From UBA9647 sp049522195 (GTDB lineage Bacteria; Bacteroidota; Ignavibacteria; UBA10030), in the NCBI GenBank assembly GCA_049522195.1, contig JBEKOB010000032.1:1-45548 (forward strand): a stretch of 45,548 nt of DNA. The letters are read 5' to 3'. The first letter of the stretch is position 1; the number at the start of each line of letters is the position of its first letter. The position numbers were made by a program, and so were the translations under genes. The notes under the pieces were generated by a model. It had not been told where the DNA came from, did not search any database, and saw nothing but the letters and a program-made list of their open reading frames with translations. Below are positions 24,745-33,190 of the stretch, piece after piece.

Positions 24745-24779
24745 CTTCACGCCTCCTGGTCAACCAGGAAGCGGTGAAG
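24745..24779 (-). other. Stem-loop between queA and ispD
   Basis: CTTCAC (24745-24750) pairs with GTGAAG (24774-24779), and CCTGGT (24755-24760) pairs with ACCAGG (24763-24768), with partial pairing between them. It is 19 bases upstream of the ispD ATG. No T-run follows on the minus strand, so it may be an attenuator or processing hairpin rather than a simple terminator. Confidence 0.45.
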
Positions 24780-24788
24780 CCCGAATTG

Positions 24789-25826
24789 TTAGAGAACCAG
24801 CATCGCGTCGCCGTAGCTGTAAAAGCGATACCCTTCTTTGATGCCTCGCTTATACGCCCGCATCACAAAGTCGTGCCCCGCGAACGCGCTGACGAGCATC
24901 AGCAGCGTCGATTCGGGGAGATGGAAATTCGTGATGAGCTTATCGGCGATTTTGAAATCGTAAGGGGGAAAAAGAAACTTGTCCGTCCATCCTTTTGAGG
25001 GTTTCAGGTGACCGTCAGACGTGACGCTTGATTCGAGTGCCCTGCACGTGCTTGTTCCCACAACGAACACATTGTGCTTGGAATCGATCACCTTGTTGAT
25101 CGCGTGTGCCGCCTCAGCTGTGATTTCGTAGTACTCAGAATCCATTTTGTGCTTTGTCAGATCTTCCACCTCGACGGCCCTGAATGAACCAAGCCCGACA
25201 TGCAGCAATACAGGGACGATCTTCACCCCTTTGCCTTCGATCTTTTTCAGGAGCGGTTTCGTGAAATGGAGTCCGGCGGTCGGCGCAGCCACTGCGCCGA
25301 GGACGCGGGCATACACGGTCTGGTATGAATCCTTGTCCTTCTCCGTCGCGTCACGCTTGATATAGTACGGAAGCGGGGTGATACCGATTCTCTCAATGAT
25401 TTTGAAGAAGTCCCCTTTGTGATTGAAGCGGACAGTACGGCCCCGCGACGTCGTGTTATCGATCACCTCGCACCAGAGTTTCCCGTTGTCGAAGAAAATC
25501 TTGTTGCCGATACGCACTTTGCGGGCGGGATCGACGATGACGTCCCAGATATTCTCTTCGGCATTCAGCTCCCGAAGAAGGAACACTTCGATTTTCGCGT
25601 TGGTCTTTTCTTTCTTTCCAAACAGACGGGCCTGGAACACTTTGGTCTCGTTCACCACCAGGCAATCCCCTTTGTTCAAATGGTCCACGACCTCATAAAA
25701 TTTCCGATCGTCGATCGACTCGTCGGCCCGGTTCAGCACCATGAGCCTGGAGTGATCGCGCGGCTTCGCAGGAAACTTCGCTATCAGATTACGCGGCAAA
25801 GGATACTTAAAATCAGAGAGTTTCAT
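24789..25826 (-). CDS. queA: tRNA preQ1(34) S-adenosylmethionine ribosyltransferase-isomerase
   Basis: QueA converts preQ1 at the wobble base of tRNA to epoxyqueuosine, using the ribosyl group of SAM. The 345 residues are full length, opening MKLSDFKYPLPRNLIAKFPAKPRDHSRLMVLNR. The family motifs GAVAAPTAGLHFT (near 179), LHVGLGSFRAVE (near 208) and TNFHLPESTLLMLVSAFAG (near 300) are intact. The 113-base gap before it holds a GC-rich palindrome. Other queuosine genes are not in the window. Confidence 0.96.
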   Translation of the reverse strand: MKLSDFKYPLPRNLIAKFPAKPRDHSRLMVLNRADESIDDRKFYEVVDHLNKGDCLVVNETKVFQARLFGKKEKTNAKIEVFLLRELNAEENIWDVIVDPARKVRIGNKIFFDNGKLWCEVIDNTTSRGRTVRFNHKGDFFKIIERIGITPLPYYIKRDATEKDKDSYQTVYARVLGAVAAPTAGLHFTKPLLKKIEGKGVKIVPVLLHVGLGSFRAVEVEDLTKHKMDSEYYEITAEAAHAINKVIDSKHNVFVVGTSTCRALESSVTSDGHLKPSKGWTDKFLFPPYDFKIADKLITNFHLPESTLLMLVSAFAGHDFVMRAYKRGIKEGYRFYSYGDAMLVL

Positions 25827-25884
25827 CGCTCAGCGCCTCTCTCAATATTGGATGAGTGTGGACAAACTCGGTTGTTAACTCTGT

Positions 25885-25913
25885 GTGCCCGCCCCTACAA
25901 AGAGGGCGGGCAC
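25885..25913. repeat. GC-rich perfect palindrome between ppdK and queA
   Basis: GTGCCCGCCC (25885-25894) and GGGCGGGCAC (25904-25913) form a ten-base-pair stem with a nine-base loop (CTACAAAGA). No T-tract follows on either strand. The form is that of an interspersed REP-type repeat and could also protect the ppdK transcript end. Confidence 0.65.
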
Positions 25914-25939
25914 GACAGCACTCTTTCAGACCATGGAGC

Positions 25940-28711
25940 TTACTTCTTGCGTGTCGTCTTGCCTTTCGAATCCTTCTTCGACTCGAGCGCTGCGTGTGCA
26001 GCCGCGAGGCGAGCGATAGGCACGCGGAATGGTGAGCAGCTTACGTAGTTCATGCCGATGCGGTGACAGAACTTGACGCTTTCCGGATCACCACCATGCT
26101 CTCCGCAGATACCGACCTTGAGATGCGGACGTGTTGATCGGCCTCTCTCGATACCGACCTTCATCAGCTCGCCGATGCCTTCCTGATCGATTGACTGGAA
26201 CGGATCAATGGGAAGGATCTTTGCGTTCAGATAGTCGGGGAGAAAGCTTCCGATATCATCACGCGAGAACCCGAATCCCATCTGTGTCAGGTCATTGGTG
26301 CCATAGCTGAAGAACTCCGCCGTCTCCGCCATTCGGTTCGCCGTCAGGGCGGCGCGTGGGATTTCGATCATCGTTCCATAGAGGAACGAAATCTTCTTCA
26401 CTCCCAGCTTTGCACATACCTCAGGATAGACCTTGTCCAGGATCACCTTCTGGTTGTTCAGCTCGTTCACGTGACACGTGACCGGCACCATAATCTCCGG
26501 GTTGGCCTTCTTTCCTTCCTTCACGAGCTCACCGGCCGCTTCCAGAATGGCGCGGATCTGCATCTCTGTGATTTCTGGATAAGTAACACCGAGGCGGACG
26601 CCGCGATGGCCAAGCATCGGGTTGTTCTCATGGAGTGATTCTGCGCGCTTGTGGAGCTCCGCCATATTCACGCCGAGTTCCTTCGCCAGTGCCTGCAATC
26701 GTTCCTCGCTGTGCGGAACGAACTCGTGCAGCGGCGGGTCAAGCAGGCGGATCGTCACCGGACGTCCGTCCATCACTTCCAGCGTCGCCTTGATATCGCT
26801 CTTTACAAACGGGAAGAGCTCATTGAGCGCCAAACGTCGTTCTTCTACCGTTCCGCTCATGATCATTTTCCGGAGGAGGAACAGCGGTTTGTCACTTCCT
26901 TCTCCGTAGAACATGTGCTCCGTGCGGAACAGTCCGATGCCTTCCGCACCGAATTCGATTGCCTTGGCGGCGTCCTTCGGCGCGTCAGCGTTCGTCCTGA
27001 TGCGAAGAACACGGACTTTATCGACCATTTTCATGAGCTCGACGTACGACTTGTTATGCTCGAGGTCCACATCGACCAGCGGAAGACTGCCCTGATAGAC
27101 GACTCCCTTGGTGCCGTTCAGGCTGATCCAGTCGCCCTCTTTCACGACCGCGCCTTTCTTGGTCTTGAAGGACTTTCCATCATCAGCCACTTCGATATCA
27201 CTGCAACCGACGATGCAGCATTTGCCCCAGCCACGGGCAACGAGTGCTGCGTGCGATGTCATGCCACCTTTGCTCGTAAGGATTGCCTGTGCTTTGTGCA
27301 TCCCATCCACATCCTCAGGTGAAGTCTCCTCGCGGACCAAGATGACCTTCTCACCGCGTGCTGCCCAAGCCACCGCATCTTCCGACGTAAACACCGCGCG
27401 CCCCTTCGCCCCTCCCGGACCCGCAGGCAAACCCTTCGCGATCGGCGGAGTAGTCAATTCGGCCTTCGGATCCAGCATGGGAAGCAGAAGTTCGACGAGC
27501 TGGTTTGGAGCGACACGCATAAGAGCTGTCTCCGCGTTAATCAGCTTTTCCTTCACCATATCGGTCGCCATGCGAACAGCTGCGACGCCATTTCGCTTGC
27601 CGACTCGGCACTGCAGCATGAAGAGCTTCCCGTTTTCAATCGTGAACTCAATATCCTGCATGTCTTTGTAATGCTTCTCGAGGCGATTCTTGATCGTGTC
27701 GAGTTCCTTATACAGCTTCGGCATGATCTCATGCAGCGTGGGAAGAGTGCGGCTCTGATCATTCTTCGAGTACTCATTGATCGGACCGGGCGTCCTGATG
27801 CCAGCTACGACATCTTCGCCCTGTGCGTTGACCAAATATTCTCCGTAGAACTGGTTCTCGCCGTTCCCCGGATTGCGGCTGAACGCAACGCCAGTAGCAC
27901 ACGTGTCGCCCATATTACCGAACACCATTGTTTGCACGGTCACAGCAGTACCCCACTCATCGGGGATCTTCTCGATGCGGCGATACTCATATGCGCGTTT
28001 TCCATTCCAGCTTGAAAACACTGCACCGACACCTCCCCAGAGCTGCTCGTACGGATCGTCTGGGAACGGCTTGCCCAAAGTGTCCTTGATCTTCTGCTTG
28101 AACTCGGTGACCAGCATCTTCAGATCGTCGATGGAGAGCTCCGTGTCACTCTTGTATCCTTTGCTGTGCTTCACTTCCTCGAGTCTTTCATCAAGCACTT
28201 TGCGGATACCCTTGCCGTCTTTCGGCTCTATGCCGGCAGCCTTTTCCATGACGACATCCGAGTACATCATGATGAGACGCCGGTAGGCATCATAGACGAA
28301 CCGTTCGTTCTTCGTCAGTGCGACGAGTCCACCGATTGTCTTCTCGCTCAATCCGACGTTCAGCACTGTTTCCATCATACCCGGCATCGATTTCCGCGCA
28401 CCGGAGCGGACAGATACGAGGAGCGGATTCCTGGAGTCACCGAATTTCTCCCCCATCAGTTTTTCGACCTTGCGGAGTGCTCCCTCTACCTGACCCTGCA
28501 ACTCTTTGGGATACTTGAGCTTGTTCGCCAAGTAGGTTGTGCAAACCTCCGTCGTGATCGTGAAGCCGGGGGGAACCGGCAGTCGAAGTTTCGGATGGCC
28601 GGCCATCTCAGCGAGATTGGCCCCCTTACCACCGAGCAATTCCTTCATTGATTCATTCCCGTCGGCTTTTCCGCCGCCGAAGAAGTACACGTATTTTCGA
28701 TTTTTGGCCAT
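25940..28711 (-). CDS. ppdK: Pyruvate, phosphate dikinase
   Basis: PPDK interconverts pyruvate + ATP + phosphate with phosphoenolpyruvate + AMP + pyrophosphate. The 923-residue protein has all three domains. The N-terminal ATP-grasp domain includes KGANLAEM (29-36) and SVRSGARKSMPGMMETVLN. The swivelling domain has the phosphohistidine H487 in SKGGMTSHAALVARGWGK. The C-terminal PEP/pyruvate barrel has the proton-donor cysteine C892 in NYVSCSPFRVPIARLAAAHA. The last 14 residues are a lysine-rich tail. It is flanked by queA and the C26 amidotransferase, with no regulator (PDRP) nearby. Confidence 0.97.
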   Translation of the reverse strand: MAKNRKYVYFFGGGKADGNESMKELLGGKGANLAEMAGHPKLRLPVPPGFTITTEVCTTYLANKLKYPKELQGQVEGALRKVEKLMGEKFGDSRNPLLVSVRSGARKSMPGMMETVLNVGLSEKTIGGLVALTKNERFVYDAYRRLIMMYSDVVMEKAAGIEPKDGKGIRKVLDERLEEVKHSKGYKSDTELSIDDLKMLVTEFKQKIKDTLGKPFPDDPYEQLWGGVGAVFSSWNGKRAYEYRRIEKIPDEWGTAVTVQTMVFGNMGDTCATGVAFSRNPGNGENQFYGEYLVNAQGEDVVAGIRTPGPINEYSKNDQSRTLPTLHEIMPKLYKELDTIKNRLEKHYKDMQDIEFTIENGKLFMLQCRVGKRNGVAAVRMATDMVKEKLINAETALMRVAPNQLVELLLPMLDPKAELTTPPIAKGLPAGPGGAKGRAVFTSEDAVAWAARGEKVILVREETSPEDVDGMHKAQAILTSKGGMTSHAALVARGWGKCCIVGCSDIEVADDGKSFKTKKGAVVKEGDWISLNGTKGVVYQGSLPLVDVDLEHNKSYVELMKMVDKVRVLRIRTNADAPKDAAKAIEFGAEGIGLFRTEHMFYGEGSDKPLFLLRKMIMSGTVEERRLALNELFPFVKSDIKATLEVMDGRPVTIRLLDPPLHEFVPHSEERLQALAKELGVNMAELHKRAESLHENNPMLGHRGVRLGVTYPEITEMQIRAILEAAGELVKEGKKANPEIMVPVTCHVNELNNQKVILDKVYPEVCAKLGVKKISFLYGTMIEIPRAALTANRMAETAEFFSYGTNDLTQMGFGFSRDDIGSFLPDYLNAKILPIDPFQSIDQEGIGELMKVGIERGRSTRPHLKVGICGEHGGDPESVKFCHRIGMNYVSCSPFRVPIARLAAAHAALESKKDSKGKTTRKK

Positions 28712-28737
28712 AGTTGTGTTCTCTCTTTCCCTGTTGC

Positions 28738-29472
28738 TTATTCCTCTATTAAGTGCGAAGCAGTAGTCGAGTTTTTCGTTGGTATCACATATTGCACTTC
28801 TTTTAGAAACATCTCAGCCACGCCTTTTGAAGCAGGGCTGTCGAAATCTCTTTCCATTCTCTCCGGGTGCCATTGGACAAGCATCAAAAAAGGCATCCGG
28901 TCTTTCATGATCCACTCTGCGGCCTCAATCACTCCATCCGATGACACAGCACTTGCCATCAGGCCATTGCCCAGGTGATCGACCGCCTGATGATGGGATG
29001 AGTTCACATTCAGCGATTCCCGCCCGGTTAGCGTGTGCAGGAGCGATTGCCCTTCGATTCGGATCTCATGGTCGAATTCATAGTTCTTTTCCCGGGCGTG
29101 ATCGTCAAAGCCGGCCGAAGGGAGATCCAGGACAAGCGTTCCCCCGAGGTACACATTCATGACCTGCATTCCCCGGCAGATCCCCACGATCGGCAAATTG
29201 CGATCGAGGGCGTGCTCGATCGCGTTGAATTCAAACTCATCGCGCGAACCGATGACATCCTTCGACTTGCCAAGAGAGTCCTTGACACCGAAGTACCGCG
29301 GGTCCACGTCTCCGCCGCCAGTCAACAACAGTCCATCGACCTGATCAATTTCTTCCAGGTTTTGCCGCACGTGCGACAGCACTATGAATTCGATCCCCTG
29401 GCTCACTCGCTTCAGCCATTCGGTGTAGAATGCGAGATTTGGCTTCAGGGTATCTGTAATTCCAATTTTCAT
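28738..29472 (-). CDS. Class C26 gamma-glutamyl hydrolase-type amidotransferase
   Basis: A 244-residue glutamine-amidotransferase-like hydrolase of the peptidase C26 (PuuD) family. The triad is C99 in VGICRGMQ, H202 and E204 in VQWHPER. LLLTGGGDVDPRYFG near 50 and VNSSHHQAVDHLG near 157 are family signatures. Relatives hydrolyse gamma-glutamyl-GABA or similar gamma-glutamyl amides in polyamine degradation; no other puu-type gene is nearby, so the substrate is open. It begins with ATG 13 bases after lpxK and is 27 bases ahead of ppdK. Confidence 0.9.
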   Translation of the reverse strand: MKIGITDTLKPNLAFYTEWLKRVSQGIEFIVLSHVRQNLEEIDQVDGLLLTGGGDVDPRYFGVKDSLGKSKDVIGSRDEFEFNAIEHALDRNLPIVGICRGMQVMNVYLGGTLVLDLPSAGFDDHAREKNYEFDHEIRIEGQSLLHTLTGRESLNVNSSHHQAVDHLGNGLMASAVSSDGVIEAAEWIMKDRMPFLMLVQWHPERMERDFDSPASKGVAEMFLKEVQYVIPTKNSTTASHLIEE

Positions 29473-29484
29473 CTCGAAATACTT

Positions 29485-30537
29485 TCAGATCCTTTCGAGA
29501 AGATCATTCAGCAGAGACTCGCCCTGAAGAATGGTCTGCTCAATCTCGACGTAGTAGAGAGCAATCGTCTCGAGAAACGCTTTGTGGACCTCGCTCTTCG
29601 AATCGAGTCGGGCAACGTCTTTCTCGGTCGTCACCAGGAAATCGACACGGGATTCACGCGCCATGTTTTCCAATTCGGCGAGCTCGCTCTGGGTGTATGC
29701 GTGATGGTCCGAAAACGCGACGTGCTTCCGTACGTCGAGCCCAATCGAGCGCAGCGTCTTTTCAAAAGACTCAGGGTTGCCAATTCCGGAGAATGCCATC
29801 GCTGTCTTCCCCTTCAGCCCTCCCAGGTCGACACTGAATCGTGTACTTGCTTTTCTAAACGCCGAGACCTTCGTCGTCAATCCAATCGCCGGTTTGTCCG
29901 TCCAGCGGCGAAGCAAACGCAGCGCTTCCTCAGAATGCTCAACGTTCGCACATCTCGAGACCGCGATCAGAGATGTCCGTCTCAGAGAACTTAACGGCTC
30001 CCTCCGGTTTCCCGCTGGCAACAACCGCCCAGGGTCTCTCACTTCCTCGGCCGAGAGTATCACAACATCCGCATCGCGCCTGATGTAGCGATGCTGAAAC
30101 CCATCATCGAGAACAACGACATTCACCCCGAATGTGCTGACGGCATACCGTGCGCCGCGAACGCGCTGCTCATCCACGACCACGACGGCTCCTTCAAGCT
30201 TTGCCGCCATCTGCGCCGGCTCATCTCCCGACTCGGACGCTTCCGCACAACGAACAGTTCCATTGCTCACAACGAGCGTGCCGCTGGTAGCCCTTTTGTA
30301 GCCACGGCTGACGACAGCGACCTTACGTCCTTTATGAATCAACCTCCTGACGAGGAGCTCAACAAACGGGGTCTTTCCGACACCGCCTGCCGAGATGTTG
30401 CCCACGGAGATCACAGGGACTCCGACGGATTGACTTCTCAACATCCCGATATCAAAGAACCAATTGCGAATAACCACGCCGGCACCGAACACATACGAGA
30501 GAGGGAGCAAGAGTGGCCGCATTGAATTCACGATCAC
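29485..30537 (-). CDS. lpxK: Tetraacyldisaccharide 4'-kinase
   Basis: LpxK phosphorylates the 4' position of the lipid A disaccharide at the inner membrane. The 350 residues carry the membrane-associated start, then VPVISVGNISAGGVGKTPFVELLVRRL with the P-loop GGVGKT, and DDGFQHRYIRRDADVVIL, a family hallmark. The start is GTG in a GTGA overlap with the lpxB stop; an ATG five codons later is possible. It acts one step after LpxB, so gene order follows the pathway. Confidence 0.95.
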   Translation of the reverse strand: MIVNSMRPLLLPLSYVFGAGVVIRNWFFDIGMLRSQSVGVPVISVGNISAGGVGKTPFVELLVRRLIHKGRKVAVVSRGYKRATSGTLVVSNGTVRCAEASESGDEPAQMAAKLEGAVVVVDEQRVRGARYAVSTFGVNVVVLDDGFQHRYIRRDADVVILSAEEVRDPGRLLPAGNRREPLSSLRRTSLIAVSRCANVEHSEEALRLLRRWTDKPAIGLTTKVSAFRKASTRFSVDLGGLKGKTAMAFSGIGNPESFEKTLRSIGLDVRKHVAFSDHHAYTQSELAELENMARESRVDFLVTTEKDVARLDSKSEVHKAFLETIALYYVEIEQTILQGESLLNDLLERI

Positions 30538-31655
30538 ACCATTTCGAGGATTCGTTGTGCAACCCGCGAGGATGCACCAATCTCACCCAGCTTTCCTCTC
30601 ACCAAGGAGAGCTCCTGTTTCATTGTTGAGAGCAACTCTCCGTTGCGCAGTATCGCAACAACCTCACGAGCAAGCACTGAGGCAGTCGCTCGATGTTGAA
30701 TGAACTCCGGGACGATCTGCTTTCCCGCCACGATGTTCACAAGACCGATGTTGTTCACTCGGATCAGCAGCCGGCCGATGAGGTACGTCGGCCAGGACGT
30801 TTTGTAAACGACAACCATCGGAGTGCCGAACATTCCTGTTTCGAGCGTCGCAGTTCCCGAAGTTACAAGAGCAAAGTCAGCATTCTGCATGACATCGTAT
30901 GATGCGTTCTTCACAAGCCGGATGCCTTCTACGTTGTAGAAGGTGCGGAAGTATTCCTCCTGAAGTGTCGGTGCGACGGCGACGACGATTTCCATTCCCT
31001 CATCCCGCGCTATGGATCTCGCCGCCTGCAGCATCACCGGAAAGATCATTTCGATTTCCTGTTTCCGACTCCCTGGCACAAGCGCCAGTACCTTCTTGTC
31101 CGCAGAGAGCCCATACCGTTTGACGAAGCTTTTCCGATCAAGCTCGGACCTGAGGCCTTCGAGGAGTGGGTGCCCCACGAACTCAGCGTCAATTCCCTCT
31201 TTATGATAGAGGTCGACCTCGAAAGGGAAGATTACCAGCATCTTGTCGACGATCCCTCGCATTTTCCTTACACGGGATCGATGCCACGCCCATACTTGAG
31301 GACTGATATAATAAACGACCTTCGCCCCACTTCGTTTCGCAGATTTGGCGAATCGGAGATTAAATCCTGGATAGTCGATCAGCAGGACGACGTCCGGCTT
31401 TTTATGCCGGAGCACAGTTTCCAGCGTGTTTTTCATCGAGCGGATGACCGGCAGATGCCTGATCACCTCGGCAAAGCCCATAAATCCGAGCTCGTTCACA
31501 TGGTAGATCAGCTGCATCCCTTCCTGCTTCATCCGGTCTCCACCAACACCGAAAATCTCAACTCCGGGATTTGCTCTTCTAAGCTCGCGGACCACCCCTG
31601 ATCCATGGAGATCTCCTGATGCTTCCCCCGCTATGATCATCACACTCCGGATCAC
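30534..31655 (-). CDS. lpxB: Lipid-A-disaccharide synthase
   Basis: LpxB condenses UDP-diacylglucosamine with lipid X to give the lipid A disaccharide. The 373-residue GT19 enzyme opens MIRSVMIIAGEASGDLHGSG. It has VVLLIDYPGFNLRFAK, VVYYISPQVWAWHRSRVRKM and VGHPLLEGL, all typical. The C-terminal domain has ALVTSGTATLETGMFGTPMVVVYK. GTG is used as start, with an ATG five codons later as alternative. It is translationally coupled to lpxK and starts three bases after the methyltransferase gene. Confidence 0.96.
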   Translation of the reverse strand: MIRSVMIIAGEASGDLHGSGVVRELRRANPGVEIFGVGGDRMKQEGMQLIYHVNELGFMGFAEVIRHLPVIRSMKNTLETVLRHKKPDVVLLIDYPGFNLRFAKSAKRSGAKVVYYISPQVWAWHRSRVRKMRGIVDKMLVIFPFEVDLYHKEGIDAEFVGHPLLEGLRSELDRKSFVKRYGLSADKKVLALVPGSRKQEIEMIFPVMLQAARSIARDEGMEIVVAVAPTLQEEYFRTFYNVEGIRLVKNASYDVMQNADFALVTSGTATLETGMFGTPMVVVYKTSWPTYLIGRLLIRVNNIGLVNIVAGKQIVPEFIQHRATASVLAREVVAILRNGELLSTMKQELSLVRGKLGEIGASSRVAQRILEMV

Positions 31656-31658
31656 GCC

Positions 31659-32240
31659 TTACCTCCAACTCCAGATCAGGAGAAGCAAGAGCATCACGAG
31701 AACGATTGCCTGAAATGTCCGTCGCTCCGATCGCACAGCCTCCTGCCAGCTTGGCTTCTGCTGTTCCTGACGTGGATGCTTGTAGGACTGAACGCGGGGG
31801 ATGAATCGTGGAACGTTCTTTTTGTACTCAATGTACTCCTCTCCAAATTCCTTCTGCAGAAATTCTTCCTCGAGAGATACAATAAGCGAGTACTGGATTG
31901 AAAAGTAGACGAGCGCAACCAGAACGAGCCATGGAGTTAGCGCGTTTGCCATCACTCCAACGCCGGTATACATCAGGATGTTGCCGATGTAAAGCGGGTT
32001 GCGGACGTACGAAAACGGTCCGGCGATCACCACCTCCGGGGCGCCCACACTCCCAGTCACGCGTGTGAGACTTCCGGCATACGCTACTCCCCAGAAACGC
32101 ATTGACTCACCGATGAGCGTGAGCACAAATCCTGCCGCCAGAGTCGTGCCGGTTGGACGTCCGAACAACACCATCGCGAACAGAAACGGAAACGGCGTGT
32201 AGCTTCGGTACTGAAACAACGTTTGACGAATGTCTGACAA
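31659..32240 (-). CDS. Isoprenylcysteine carboxylmethyltransferase (ICMT)-family membrane protein
   Basis: A 193-residue membrane protein of the ICMT/phospholipid methyltransferase superfamily. The SAM-binding half contains VIAGPFSYVRNPLYIGNILMYTGVG and, after two hydrophobic segments, EEEFLQKEFGEEYIEYKKNVPRFIP, both diagnostic. In bacteria members methylate lipids or isoprenoid compounds; the substrate here is unknown. There is an extra C-terminal membrane segment after a basic linker (residues about 150-193). The start must be TTG at 32240, with GGAGG nine bases upstream. It leads the lpxB-lpxK pair and may share its transcript. Confidence 0.88.
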   Translation of the reverse strand: MSDIRQTLFQYRSYTPFPFLFAMVLFGRPTGTTLAAGFVLTLIGESMRFWGVAYAGSLTRVTGSVGAPEVVIAGPFSYVRNPLYIGNILMYTGVGVMANALTPWLVLVALVYFSIQYSLIVSLEEEFLQKEFGEEYIEYKKNVPRFIPRVQSYKHPRQEQQKPSWQEAVRSERRTFQAIVLVMLLLLLIWSWR

Positions 32241-32290
32241 CCTCCATGTCCTCCAAAATCCATTTGCGAATCTGTGGCGCCTGTTGGAAA

Positions 32291-32436
32291 GGGGCTCAAG
32301 CCCCTCCGGGTTTGGGGCGAATCTTGTTTCCCCGACCTAAAGGTCGGGGCCATCGCCGTTCGATCCTTCTGATCCTGCAACTCTTGTTTTCGCCGATCTG
32401 CTTGCCCGCCGTAGTCCGAAGGACGTAGGCGGGAAG
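32291..32436. repeat. Cluster of three palindromes between HAD phosphatase and ICMT-like genes
   Basis: The 218-base gap holds three separate inverted repeats. The first is GGGGC-TCAA-GCCCC (32291-32304). The second is CCCCGACC-TAAA-GGTCGGGG (32330-32349, with an A/T pair possible inside). The third is an imperfect hairpin at 32405-32433 with arms CCCGCC/GGCGGG and an inner GTCC-GAA-GGAC, flanked by CTT/AAG. None has a terminator T-tract. No open reading frame of note runs through them. They look like a landing place for interspersed palindromic repeats. Confidence 0.6.
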
Positions 32437-32458
32437 ATCGAGGCTACAAGGTATCAGG

Positions 32459-33175
32459 TTAACCCTGGGCGAACGCGTCTCTCCGTGCCATCTCCGCTTC
32501 CCGACGTTTTCGAATCCGCTTCTGCTGAAGGATCGCCTCGAGCCGTCCTCGGACGTCATCGAAGGTCCGGAATTCGTGGTACGTAATATTCTGTTCCTGA
32601 CAGTAGCGGATCAGCGGGCCTTTGGCGAAGACGATATCTGCGTAGCGGACGGGACACCGATCGGAGATGCCATCCCCGACATACACGATGATGTCGTCGT
32701 CCCCCGAAAGCGTCAGCAAATGATTGCGCTTGCAGTTACCACACACGAGGCACTCAGCATCTGTGTGGGGGAACGACGGCACCAGTTTCGTTACTGCGCC
32801 CTGCTCCACCAGCTCAAGGTGGTTGGAAAAAAACGGTAGATCTCCCAGGCCGTTCTTTCGCAGCAGCCGTTCGACATAGAAATCGAGACCATCACTCAGG
32901 ACAACGACGGGTATACTCCGGTGCCGGCAGAAATCAACGAACACACCAAACGCGGGGTCGAGTGAAAACTGACCTACGAAGCGCTCCAGCTCGCTCAGCG
33001 TCGCGCTCTCGACGGCTTTGCACTCCTGCATCAGGCACTCACGTGCTGAGATCGTCCCGTTCAGGAGGTGCTGCACGATATCATTCGCCCTCGCTCCGGC
33101 GAACGTCCTGAACAAATGACTCCCGACATCTTCAAGCGCAATGGTACCGTCGAAATCGCTAAACACTCTCAGCAT
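32459..33175 (-). CDS. HAD-IB family phosphatase (MtnX-like)
   Basis: A 238-residue haloacid-dehalogenase phosphatase. The nucleophile motif is D7-F-D9-G-T in FSDFDGTIAL. Motif II is the serine in VVVLSDGLDFYVERLL, and motif IV is VYVGDGISDRCPVRYADIVFAK. A CLVCGNCKRNHL cysteine cluster near 143-154 recalls the CGNCK seen in MtnX-type 2-hydroxy-3-keto-5-methylthiopentenyl-1-phosphate phosphatases. No other methionine-salvage gene is near, so the substrate is uncertain; phosphoserine or another small phosphoester is possible. The last 20 residues are basic. It starts 15 bases after smc. Confidence 0.87.
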   Translation of the reverse strand: MLRVFSDFDGTIALEDVGSHLFRTFAGARANDIVQHLLNGTISARECLMQECKAVESATLSELERFVGQFSLDPAFGVFVDFCRHRSIPVVVLSDGLDFYVERLLRKNGLGDLPFFSNHLELVEQGAVTKLVPSFPHTDAECLVCGNCKRNHLLTLSGDDDIIVYVGDGISDRCPVRYADIVFAKGPLIRYCQEQNITYHEFRTFDDVRGRLEAILQQKRIRKRREAEMARRDAFAQG

Positions 33176-33190
33176 CGTCTCTCCGGTCTC

